Origin: CAZXNF01 sp050741255
GTDB lineage: Bacteria > Pseudomonadota > Gammaproteobacteria > Burkholderiales > SG8-41
DNA length: 64,000 bases
Direction: 5' to 3'
Assembly (NCBI GenBank): GCA_050741255.1
Contig: JBOIEQ010000003.1
Span: 1 to 64,000, forward strand
Positions 1-8,230 of this stretch are shown in pieces (positions within the stretch are counted from its first letter, which is position 1; every line of letters starts with the position of its first letter). The position numbers and the translations under genes were made by a program. The notes below the pieces were generated by a model. It did not search any database. It was not told the origin of the DNA and saw only the letters and a program-made list of their open reading frames with translations.

Positions 1-2
1 CG

Positions 3-224
3 CCCGCGCGCCGCGCCGTGCTGGCCAGCCGCCTGAAGGCGCGCTGCGCGGAAGCCGGCACGCGCGTGACGCGCGAAGCGATCCAGATTCACGGCGCGAT
101 CGGTTTCACGGATGAATACGACGTCGGGCTCTATACCAAGCGGGCGATGGTGCTCGCGGCGTGGCTCGGCAACGCCCACGCGCACCGGCGCCGCTATGCG
201 GCCCTGGCGCCCGCCGAGGAGTAA
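3..224 (+). CDS. Acyl-CoA dehydrogenase, C-terminal end (partial)
   Basis: The reading frame is open from the window edge, so the start lies upstream. The visible 74 or so residues contain IQIHGAIGFTDEYD and LYTKRA, the C-terminal helix signature of FAD-dependent acyl-CoA dehydrogenases, where the conserved HGAIGFT stretch lies near the flavin and the subunit interface. It ends 6 bases before a second, complete acyl-CoA dehydrogenase gene, so the two are probably co-transcribed. Adjacent pairs of this kind often form heteromeric enzymes (established for steroid side-chain dehydrogenases). That this pair does so is inference, and the substrate cannot be told from the sequence. Confidence 0.85.
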   Translation, partial: PARRAVLASRLKARCAEAGTRVTREAIQIHGAIGFTDEYDVGLYTKRAMVLAAWLGNAHAHRRRYAALAPAEE

Positions 225-230
225 GCGAGC

Positions 231-1394
231 ATGGCTGAATCCCGCGACTACAACGTCATGAGCGACGAGGACTTCCGTCAGGAAGTCCGCGTCTTCTTCG
301 AAAAGGAATATCCGGCCGAATTCCGCTACCTGCTGCGCAAGGGGCGCATGAGCGAAATGCGCGGCTGGTGGAACGCGCTCTACCGCCAGGGCTGGGCCGG
401 CCCCAACTGGCCGCGCGAACACGGCGGCATGGGGCTCGACGCCGACAAGATGGTGAGCTGGCTGGAGGAGGTGGAGCGCTTCGGCGTGGCGCGCCCACCG
501 GACCAGGGCGTGGTGCAGGTCGGCCCGATCATCATGCAGTACGGCACCGACGCGCAGAAAAAGCACTACCTCGAGCCGACCCTGAGCGGCGAGTTCATCT
601 GGTGCCAGGGCTACTCGGAACCGAATGCCGGCTCCGATCTCGCCAGCCTGCGCACCGAAGCCCTGATCGAAGGCGACGAATTCGTCATCACCGGCCAGAA
701 GATCTGGACGACGATGGCGCACGACGCGACGCACATCTACACGCTGGTGCGCACCGACAAGCAGGCGAAGAAGAAGCAGGAAGGCATCAGTTTCCTGCTG
801 ATCGACCTGAAGACCCCGGGCATCACCATCCGGCCCATCCGCAACATCGCGGGGCACGAGGAGTTCTGCGAGGTGTTCTTCGACAAGGCGCGGGTGCCGC
901 TCGATACGTTGGTCGGCAAATTAAACGCGGGCTGGACGGTGGCGAAAGCGCTGCTCGGTTTCGAGCGTCTGTCCATCGGCAGCCCCCGCCGGCCGCAGTA
1001 CGCGCTGCGCCGGCTGGAGATGATCGCGCGCGCCAAGGGCCTGTTCGACGATTCCGGTTTCGTCGATCGGTTTACCACGCTCAAGCTCGACATCGAGGAC
1101 CTGTCCTCGCTGTATGGGCGCTACGTCGCGATCGCCAAGCGCGGCGAAACGCTGGGGCCCGACGTGTCCATGCTCAAGATCTGGGCGATGGACACTTGGC
1201 AGAGCCTGACCGAGCTGCTGGTGGAAACCGGCGCGGAAGAGGGCGTGGTACCGGGGGAGCACGACATCGACGGCGTCAACACCGATTTCCTCACGCCGTT
1301 CTACTACGCGCGGCCGGGCACCATCTACGGCGGGTCGAACGAGGTCCAGCGCAACATCATGGCCAAGTACGTGCTCGGCTTGCCCGGGCACTGA
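231..1394 (+). CDS. Acyl-CoA dehydrogenase family protein
   Basis: A 387-residue FAD enzyme predicted to oxidise an acyl-CoA to the 2-enoyl-CoA in the cytoplasm. The full fold is present: an N-terminal helical domain, the middle beta-domain with YSEPNAGSDLASL (about residues 126-138) and TGQKIWTT, and the C-terminal helical domain with YGGSNEVQRNIMAK close to the end. This ATG is 6 bases after the stop of the upstream acyl-CoA dehydrogenase. The long N-terminal region and the GHEEFCEVFF motif resemble the FadE17/FadE28-like group that works with a partner subunit. Substrate unknown; degradation of a branched or cyclic acid is plausible in view of the catabolic genes downstream. Confidence 0.9.
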   Translation: MAESRDYNVMSDEDFRQEVRVFFEKEYPAEFRYLLRKGRMSEMRGWWNALYRQGWAGPNWPREHGGMGLDADKMVSWLEEVERFGVARPPDQGVVQVGPIIMQYGTDAQKKHYLEPTLSGEFIWCQGYSEPNAGSDLASLRTEALIEGDEFVITGQKIWTTMAHDATHIYTLVRTDKQAKKKQEGISFLLIDLKTPGITIRPIRNIAGHEEFCEVFFDKARVPLDTLVGKLNAGWTVAKALLGFERLSIGSPRRPQYALRRLEMIARAKGLFDDSGFVDRFTTLKLDIEDLSSLYGRYVAIAKRGETLGPDVSMLKIWAMDTWQSLTELLVETGAEEGVVPGEHDIDGVNTDFLTPFYYARPGTIYGGSNEVQRNIMAKYVLGLPGH

Positions 1395-1401
1395 ACACGC
1401 T

Positions 1402-2061
1402 TCAGTCCCGGCGGGCCGCCTGCACGTCGTCCCCGGGGTCCCAGCCCGCCAGCCAGCGGTCGAGTTCCACGACTTCGGCGGGTTTGCCGTTGGCGTGAAA
1501 CCACGAGTCGATCGCGTACTGCCGTCCCGTTGCCTTGTCCTCCACCACGGCGGTGTAGTGCTGCGCAAGACCGAAGAAGCGCGTCCGGCGACGGAGGTCG
1601 CGCACGGTGTTGTAGCGCAGCAGCCCGCTCTGTTCCATGAGGTGAAGGTAGGTCGAGGTGTTGATCGACTCGTCCACGCAGTCGAGCTGCCCGAGGTCAT
1701 TCATCGCGAACGGCGTGCCGGGCAGGTCGCCGGCGGTGCCCGTCTTGGGCCCGATCATCCGTTCCAGCAGTCCCACGGTCTCGGCGATACGCGCGCGTTC
1801 GGTCGTGCCGTCGGCGGGTGGCGGCGAAAACATCGCCCGCACCTCGCGCCATTCCGCCGCACTCAGGGTCACCAGGGTGCGCCCGTAGCAGCCGTAGCCG
1901 TGGCAGACGGGCAGGGCGACGGGCGAGGGCGAGCGTTCCACGCCGGCCTGCACTTCCTGTTCGAGCGTGCGCGGACCGTCCGGCCCGAGGGACGCGCAGC
2001 CGGCCAGCGCGGCGGCGAGCCAACAGGCGCTAAACCGGCGGCCGTGCAGCGACAGTTCCAC
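1402..2061 (-). CDS. Predicted lipoprotein with possible transglutaminase-like Cys-His-Asp triad
   Basis: About 219 residues if translation starts at the GTG at 2061, just after the barrel gene ends (2091). Longer in-frame extension would run into that gene. The N-terminus is a lipoprotein signal (basic HGRR, hydrophobic segment, lipobox LAGC with Cys22), so it should be membrane anchored. In the second half, Cys128 (QLDCVDES), His168 (AQHYTAVV) and Asp185 (AIDSWF) have the order and local context of a transglutaminase-like/papain-fold triad. That is an inference from spacing, not a recognised family match. It is the last gene of the FecR-protease-barrel set. A TTG a few codons upstream is an alternative start. 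Confidence 0.65.
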   Translation of the reverse strand: MELSLHGRRFSACWLAAALAGCASLGPDGPRTLEQEVQAGVERSPSPVALPVCHGYGCYGRTLVTLSAAEWREVRAMFSPPPADGTTERARIAETVGLLERMIGPKTGTAGDLPGTPFAMNDLGQLDCVDESINTSTYLHLMEQSGLLRYNTVRDLRRRTRFFGLAQHYTAVVEDKATGRQYAIDSWFHANGKPAEVVELDRWLAGWDPGDDVQAARRD

Positions 2062-2090
2062 GGACGCCGGCAAGACGGTTCTGGAACCGG

Positions 2091-3122
2091 CTATTTCAGG
2101 GCGAAACGCAGGCCCAGCATGAAGCGGTCGGTGTACTTGATGTCGCTGGTTCCGTTGTAGGCGAAACCGAGGGTGGAGGTTCCGGCGATATTGGTGTCGC
2201 CCGTCATCCACGTGCGCTCGGCGCGCATGAATACCTGCGAACCCACGCCCTGGAACATGCGCAGGCCATACGCCAGCTCGAGCCCGAGCATCGGTCCCCA
2301 CAGCCCCTGGGTTTTCGAGAACTGGTTCATGACGCCGCCGCCGCCGCTCTCGTCGGTGGAGGTGGTGGATTTGGCGCGGCTGTAGGCGAGTCCCGCCATG
2401 ACGGCGAGTGCCGTGTCCGGCGCCACCGTGAAGCGCATGCCCGCGCCGCCCCGCACGGAGTACTTGATGTCCACCGAGCCGCCGGAATCCAGTCCGGGCG
2501 TCGGATGGAAACTCACGTAGGTCTTGCTTTCATCGGTGTTGTCGCCGATCACACTGGCGAAAAAGAAGACGTTGGCGAGCTGGTTCATGCGGCGCGCGAA
2601 GGGATTGACCGTCAGTTCCAGGCCGCCGGTGAAGCCGCCGCCGTTGATGCCGGACGAGGCCGCGCCGAAGGGCGAACTGATACTGTTGTCGCTGTGGGTA
2701 TAGCTGTAGCCCAGCATGCCGCCCAGCCAGAACATGTTCTGCTGCTGTTGTTGCCTTCCGATGAGCGTGGCCGCGACGAGGGTGGCGACGCCGGTGGCGG
2801 TGTCCACGCGATAGCGGGTGGTTTCGCCATCTTTGACTTCCACGCGCTGGGGCGTGCCAACCTGCTGACCGGCGATGATCGTGCGCAACAGGTAATAGCC
2901 GGCGACGCGGTTGCGCCACCACCATAGCCCGCGCCGGCGGTCGCTGTCTTCGTCCTCCTTGAGCTTCTGGCCACTCTTTTCGTCTTCGAGGGTAATGGTG
3001 GTCTCCGCGACCTGGGCGCCGGCGCCAGTAACTTCCAAGTTGCCGGTCGCGAACGCGGGTCCCCCGAACAGGAATCCCAGCAGGAGGCCGCAAAGGCCGA
3101 GTAAGTGGTGGTGCCGTGTCAT
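2091..3122 (-). CDS. Predicted outer-membrane beta-barrel protein
   Basis: A 343-residue protein with a Sec signal peptide (MTRHHHLLGL..., cleavage near AFATG). Mature residues 60-90 hold a basic patch (DRRRGLWWWRNR) with three consecutive tryptophans. From about residue 125 onwards, alternating aromatic/glycine strands follow one another and the chain ends in LGLRFALK, the C-terminal pattern of outer-membrane barrels although the last residue is Lys rather than Phe. A QQQQQ run precedes the barrel. It lies 29 bases upstream of the lipoprotein gene and 107 bases downstream of the subtilisin gene, so it is probably part of the same transcription unit. No specific porin family is recognised. 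Confidence 0.7.
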   Translation of the reverse strand: MTRHHHLLGLCGLLLGFLFGGPAFATGNLEVTGAGAQVAETTITLEDEKSGQKLKEDEDSDRRRGLWWWRNRVAGYYLLRTIIAGQQVGTPQRVEVKDGETTRYRVDTATGVATLVAATLIGRQQQQQNMFWLGGMLGYSYTHSDNSISSPFGAASSGINGGGFTGGLELTVNPFARRMNQLANVFFFASVIGDNTDESKTYVSFHPTPGLDSGGSVDIKYSVRGGAGMRFTVAPDTALAVMAGLAYSRAKSTTSTDESGGGGVMNQFSKTQGLWGPMLGLELAYGLRMFQGVGSQVFMRAERTWMTGDTNIAGTSTLGFAYNGTSDIKYTDRFMLGLRFALK

Positions 3123-3229
3123 GACGCTCCCCTAGCTTGATGGGTCCCGGACGGGACGGGCGGGTGCAGCGGGTGCAACGCGTGAGACCGGTGCGACTTA
3201 TGCGATGAGCATAGCCGCCCGCGGGCGGG

Positions 3230-4627
3230 TCAGCCAAGCTTCAGCACGAATCTGCCCTCTCTTTTCCGGCCGTTGGTGTGCTCGGATACAACACGTACTG
3301 TCCAGATTTTTGCAGTGCGGAAGGTCGACGCCGGGATCTCCGCCAAAATACCCGCCGAAACAGGGGCTTGGAGAGTCGTGCCGACCTTCTGCCAGACACC
3401 GGGATTTTCTCCCTCGCCGATTTCGACGACCGCTTCCTTGAAGCGGTCGGCCGCCGCGGTGCCGCTGACGCGCACGTACTGACCGTCGTCCTTGCGGACT
3501 ACCCCCAGCGCCGTGATCCCGGCCTCGACGAAAAACGCCGGATCGGCCGCCAGCGCCGCCTTCGCATCGAGCAGCCCGTAGCCGGTGTTCCCATCCACGC
3601 CCGGCTGGTCGATGTCGCGGGCGGACTGCAGCAGCATGCGTCGCACCTCGGCCGCAGTCAGGGTCGGGCGTGCGGCGAGGACCAGGGAGGCCACGCCGGT
3701 GACGAATGGCGCGGCGAAAGAGGTGCCGTCCGCGCGGTAGTAGCGGTTCTCCGGCGCGCCGACGAAGTTCGCGCCCGGTTTGTAGCCTTTCACGCCGGCG
3801 AACAGCATGAAGTCGGTCTGCCGCGCGCGCAACGAGAGGATGTCTACTCCGGGTGCCGCGATGTCGATCGCGCCGCCGAAGTTGGAGAAGCCCGCGCGCC
3901 GGTCCTGCGGGTCGGTGGCCGCGACGGTCAACACATTTTCCAGGGAAGCTGGCGAATAGTCCTTCACGTCGCGGCCGTCGTTGCCGGCGGCGGCGATCAC
4001 CAGGACGCCCTTGCTCGCGGCGTAATCCACTGCGCGTTTTTCCGACGCCGACAACTGCTGTGACGCAAGACTGAGGTTGATGATTCTCGCGCCGTTCTGG
4101 ACCGCGTAGTAAATCGCCGCCGCCGTGCGCGTGGGATAGTTGCGCCCGATCGAATTCATCACTCGCAGCGGCATGATCTGCACGTTCGGGTTGACCCCCA
4201 GCACGCCGGCGCCGTTCAGCGGCGACGCGACGATGACGCCGGCGACAAACGTGCCATGGCCGGTAAAGTCGAACGGATCGTTGTCGTTGTCGGCAAAGTC
4301 CCAGCCGATGACGTCGTCCACGTAGCCGTTGCCGTCGTCGTCCTTGCCGTTGACGATTTCCTTCGGATTGCGCCAGACGCTGTCGCCGCGCAGGTCGGGG
4401 TGGAAATAATCGAGTCCGGAATCGATCACGGCGACGATGACGGGCGCGCCCGCGGGTGCCGACGGCGGCGTGGCGCCGAGGCCGATGCGCTTCAGGCCCC
4501 ACAGATCGTCGTAGGCCTGGCCCCAAGTGCCGCGGGTGTCGAGGAAGGGCGCCGCGACCAGCGGCAGCGCGCAGGTCAGCAGCAAGACGGCAATGCCGGT
4601 CCGGCGCCGGGCTTCAGGCGTTTTCAT
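3230..4627 (-). CDS. S8 family serine protease (subtilisin-like), exported
   Basis: A 465-residue protein with an N-terminal signal (RRRTGIAVLLLTCALPLVAA). The catalytic triad is complete: Asp69 in VIDSG, His124 in GHGTFVAG and Ser303 in GTSFAAP, with the oxyanion Asn216 in AAGND. There is no obvious inhibitor-type propeptide, and only about 30 residues separate the signal from the catalytic domain. After the protease domain (to about residue 370) comes a beta-rich domain of about 95 residues. The start codon overlaps the stop of the FecR-domain gene (ATGA), so the two are translationally coupled. The likely site of action is periplasm or cell surface; the upstream FecR-domain protein is a natural candidate substrate or partner, which is inference. 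Confidence 0.92.
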   Translation of the reverse strand: MKTPEARRRTGIAVLLLTCALPLVAAPFLDTRGTWGQAYDDLWGLKRIGLGATPPSAPAGAPVIVAVIDSGLDYFHPDLRGDSVWRNPKEIVNGKDDDGNGYVDDVIGWDFADNDNDPFDFTGHGTFVAGVIVASPLNGAGVLGVNPNVQIMPLRVMNSIGRNYPTRTAAAIYYAVQNGARIINLSLASQQLSASEKRAVDYAASKGVLVIAAAGNDGRDVKDYSPASLENVLTVAATDPQDRRAGFSNFGGAIDIAAPGVDILSLRARQTDFMLFAGVKGYKPGANFVGAPENRYYRADGTSFAAPFVTGVASLVLAARPTLTAAEVRRMLLQSARDIDQPGVDGNTGYGLLDAKAALAADPAFFVEAGITALGVVRKDDGQYVRVSGTAAADRFKEAVVEIGEGENPGVWQKVGTTLQAPVSAGILAEIPASTFRTAKIWTVRVVSEHTNGRKREGRFVLKLG

Positions 4628-7600
4628 CGACTGCCCTGCCCGGTCTCGCGCTGCTGTTGTGCGCGATTCACGGTGACGTTGTTCGGCTTGCCGAAATCGA
4701 GCGGCGGCGGTTGCTTCGCGGCCGTATCGCTTTTCGGGCCCGATGCAGCCACCGGTGGCCCGGGATGGCGGGGGATGCTGAAGCGCGTTTCTTCGCAGAC
4801 CTGGATGACCGACACGGTGCCGCAGCTTCCGCCGCTGTTGACGACGGTACCCGGCGGCGTAGGCTCAAGCGGAATCTGCTCCGCAATCGCCTTTGCCTGC
4901 TGCAGGGCCGGACCGGGATCCATTCTCTCGGCGCCGATCAGACGCAGATACTCATCCTTCTCCACGAACGCGCGCAGCGACTGCAAGTACGCGCGCTGTT
5001 CGCCGGCGAGCCGCTTGTTGCAGTCCTCGAGCCGCTTCTGCAGTTGCGCGATCTCGTCGAGCGCCTTCTGGATGCGGGGCTCGATGGCACGCAGTTTGGC
5101 CAGCCGCGCGCGGGCATCGACCATGCGGGGGCCGGTCGCTTCGCGACCGTTATAAAAACGCGCGTTATCCGCGTTGTTGGGCGGCGATGCATTCTCGCCG
5201 TGCTTCGCACGGTACTGCAGAAAGTATTCACGGTCACGGGCCATCTCGTCGAGGTTCGTGGCCAGGTCTTTTTCGGTGCCGAGGTGCGCACGGCTGACGC
5301 GCATTTCATCGATCGCGCGGTGCAGTGCCTCGATGCGGGCGCGGCAGCGGTCGATGCATTTTTCGGTGCTCTTCAAATCGTCCGTGGTCTGTTTCAGGCG
5401 GTCGTTTTCGGCGCGCGTGCCGTTGTAGCGGTTGACCGCATCCGCATCCAGCTTTGACGGCGAAGCGCTCGGCTGCGGACCGCTGGCGGCCGTTTCCGCA
5501 GGCACGCGCTCACCCGTCAGGTCGACGGTGAAATCGTTGATGTCGCGGATCGTCTGGCCGGTCAGATTCTGGCGCGTCTGTATGGTTTTCAGATCCTGCA
5601 CCATGTTCTCGACGCCCTTGGCATACATGCTGACGAACTCGCCGATGCCTGGCACCTTGCCGGCGATGCCGCCGACGAGATTGAGATACATCGAGAGCGC
5701 CTGGGCCGCCTGCACCGGGTCTTCGCGGCCGCGCTGCGCGGTGTCGAGGAACTCGATGATTTCGCCCGCCTTGCTGATGAGGCCTTCGATCTTTTCTTTC
5801 TGCTTGAAGCCTTTCTCGATGCCGTCGAGTACGCCGCCGAGTTTTTCGAACTTGCCGCCGCGCAGGCCGTTGATCTCGCTGATGAGGCCCTTGACGTCCG
5901 ATTCCTCGACCGGCAGGCCGTTCTCATGCTTGTAGTTCAGGTACTCAAGCCGGGTGAGCAGGTTGAAGGCGTTCTGCCCGTACTCCACGCCCTCCTGCAC
6001 GCGATCGGAATCGACGGTCTTGAACGAACCGAGGGCGATGCGCTGCGAGAGCGGCAGCGTGCCGCCACCCGCCGGGCAGGCGGAGGCGGGGATCTGGAAA
6101 CGGCCGCCCGTCGGCGTCTGCACGCTGGGGCCGCGCGCGTCCTGCGGCTGCCACGGCCGGCCGGTGCCGTCCAGGAAGTTGATGACGTTGCCGTCGGCGT
6201 TCGCCGCGCGGTCGATGACCACGGGCTGCGCGAAGCTCTTGCCCTGCGCGACCTGCGTCTCGACCGGGTTGCGTCCCACCGAACGGACGGCTGACCCGGT
6301 GGGCTTGCGGCCCGGCGCTTCCGGTGCCATCTTGCTGCAGTCCTTTTCCTCGTCGGTCTTGTTGCCTGCGCCCGGCGCCATGCAGGCGTTCCCGCTCTGA
6401 GCGCTCTCTCCTTCAGCACCGCCGCCCGCCCCTTCCGGCACTCGAGTGGCATTGCGAAGGGTGCCGCCGGCGGCCTCGTTGGCGGCGGCCAGGTCCTGGA
6501 GTGACCTGGCGGTCACGTTGCAAGCGGTTATGTCGATGGGGTTCCACACGGCGAATAGCCCTTTGTTCTTGCTGCACAACTCTTGACACTCGCGCACCGC
6601 TGCTTCCCACGCGGACAGCGGGCCTGTCATTTCCTGCCATTCCTTGAACAACTCAGCGTGGCGCGCACGTTCCGCAGCCTGCTTGTCGCCGGCCGTGGTC
6701 TTCAAGTTCGTGTCGATGGTGTCCAGCTGGACCGCCAGCGCGTTCATGCGGAGCGCAATGGCGTTGTGCGTGTCCTCCCGGCGCCGGCACTCGATGTTTT
6801 CGCAGATGCCCGTCACGAAGCGCTTCATCGGCGCCTTTTGCAGAGGCGGGTAACGGCTGATGTCTTCCCGTTTCACAAGCGTATTCCCGTCCTCGTCCTG
6901 GAACTGCCAGAAATAGGCGTTGCCCTGGGTGTTGAACTGGGCATAGCTGCGTCGCACGCCGCCGCCGGCTGCGGTGTACGTGAGGATGACGGGCAGGCCG
7001 TTTGCGTCCAGACCCTCTTGATAACGTTTATTCGTGTCGTCCCGGTCGATGCCGTACTTCTTCTCCTGTTCGTCGATCCACAGCATCGACCGGCCCGCCG
7101 GCGTGAGCATGTAGCCCTGCGTGTTGCCGTTGGCGTCGAACCTGATGAAGTGGGTCAGCAGGTAGTAGGTCTCCAGCTTGCCTTTGAGCTCGAACCACTG
7201 CACGGCGCCGATGATCTTGCCGTCATCGGAGTAGATAAACAGGGGTTCGGCGTAGTGAGCCTTGGTGCCCTCGTGCGGCTTGTTGTCGAGATAGGTCTTC
7301 ACCTTCTGTTTGTACGCGGCATTCTCGGCGGCGTGCTTTTCCCGGTTGTCATAACCCGACTTGGAGGAGGCATCCTCAAAAGGTTTGCGGAGCGCCTTGT
7401 CGAATTCCTCCTGCGACATTCCCGGCGGCCGCGGCGGATCGTCCTTGTCCAGCCCGCTGCCGTCTTTGACGCCCTGTGGCGGCGTCTTCGCATCCTTGGT
7501 GTAGGACCCGTCTGGTGCGCTGACTGTCGCATCCCCGCCCTCGTTGGAGACCGTATGCGTGTCCTTCTTTGCATCGGTGTACTGGCCGTCCGCACGTCCG

Positions 7601-8103
7601 GGGCAGTCGCCTTCGCAGAGCCGGGCGTCAAATTCGGAACCCCGAATGCCTATGGTGGAAATGGCCGTATTCAGCCGGTAAGCACCGGTGTTTCCGCGTT
7701 TACCGATCTGGCCGGTGATGGCGCGCAGGCTGCCTTTCAGCAACCGGTAGACGAAGGAGTCGCGTTCAGCGCGGTCCTTCTCGAAGACATAGGCCTCGAT
7801 CAGCACCCGCCCGTTGGGCCGGAGAAACACTTCCGCCCCATCGACGAACCGGATGTTGGCGTAAGCGCCGGCGTCGGTCGTGACGGTGTCTCCGTTGGCG
7901 ACCGGGGTGCCCTTTTCCGCGCGTTTGAGTTCGCTGCCTGTGGTCTGGACGAAGACGCTGCCGACGACGTGATCGAGCGCGCCGACCGGTCCGCCCTGCG
8001 CCCAGAGGGCGCCGGCGACGAGGAGACCGCCCACGGCCAGCAGCCAGCGCGCGAACGCCGCGCTGATGGTGCCCCGTGTGTTGCGGCGCTGCCCCTTGCC
8101 CAT
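4624..8103 (-). CDS. Large exported FecR-domain protein with coiled-coil C-terminal half
   Basis: About 1,159 residues from the ATG at 8103, which is preceded by a GGGAGG ribosome site; longer in-frame extension lacks one. The N-terminus is basic then hydrophobic (signal or anchor, ends near ALWAQ). Residues of about 45-170 form a FecR domain (GDTVTTDAGAYANIRF, STIGIRGSEFD). A long linker and a unique central region follow, with several Cys pairs (CENIEC, CQELC, CIDRC). Heptad-like, charged helices are dense from about residue 950 to 1,090. FecR domains usually occur in short sensor proteins, so this is a much larger architecture with no sigma factor or TonB receptor nearby. Stop overlaps the start of the S8 protease gene. 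Function unknown. Confidence 0.8.
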   Translation of the reverse strand: MGKGQRRNTRGTISAAFARWLLAVGGLLVAGALWAQGGPVGALDHVVGSVFVQTTGSELKRAEKGTPVANGDTVTTDAGAYANIRFVDGAEVFLRPNGRVLIEAYVFEKDRAERDSFVYRLLKGSLRAITGQIGKRGNTGAYRLNTAISTIGIRGSEFDARLCEGDCPGRADGQYTDAKKDTHTVSNEGGDATVSAPDGSYTKDAKTPPQGVKDGSGLDKDDPPRPPGMSQEEFDKALRKPFEDASSKSGYDNREKHAAENAAYKQKVKTYLDNKPHEGTKAHYAEPLFIYSDDGKIIGAVQWFELKGKLETYYLLTHFIRFDANGNTQGYMLTPAGRSMLWIDEQEKKYGIDRDDTNKRYQEGLDANGLPVILTYTAAGGGVRRSYAQFNTQGNAYFWQFQDEDGNTLVKREDISRYPPLQKAPMKRFVTGICENIECRRREDTHNAIALRMNALAVQLDTIDTNLKTTAGDKQAAERARHAELFKEWQEMTGPLSAWEAAVRECQELCSKNKGLFAVWNPIDITACNVTARSLQDLAAANEAAGGTLRNATRVPEGAGGGAEGESAQSGNACMAPGAGNKTDEEKDCSKMAPEAPGRKPTGSAVRSVGRNPVETQVAQGKSFAQPVVIDRAANADGNVINFLDGTGRPWQPQDARGPSVQTPTGGRFQIPASACPAGGGTLPLSQRIALGSFKTVDSDRVQEGVEYGQNAFNLLTRLEYLNYKHENGLPVEESDVKGLISEINGLRGGKFEKLGGVLDGIEKGFKQKEKIEGLISKAGEIIEFLDTAQRGREDPVQAAQALSMYLNLVGGIAGKVPGIGEFVSMYAKGVENMVQDLKTIQTRQNLTGQTIRDINDFTVDLTGERVPAETAASGPQPSASPSKLDADAVNRYNGTRAENDRLKQTTDDLKSTEKCIDRCRARIEALHRAIDEMRVSRAHLGTEKDLATNLDEMARDREYFLQYRAKHGENASPPNNADNARFYNGREATGPRMVDARARLAKLRAIEPRIQKALDEIAQLQKRLEDCNKRLAGEQRAYLQSLRAFVEKDEYLRLIGAERMDPGPALQQAKAIAEQIPLEPTPPGTVVNSGGSCGTVSVIQVCEETRFSIPRHPGPPVAASGPKSDTAAKQPPPLDFGKPNNVTVNRAQQQRETGQGSR

Positions 8104-8230
8104 GGCCCCTCCCGGCCGGGAAAGAGCGCGCAATCTAGCACGCCGCGAATTACCCCTCCAATCCCGCGCCGTGGATAATCGGGCCTGCGCGGATTCCTCC
8201 CGTCGCCCATCCATCGGCCGCCCTCCAGAC

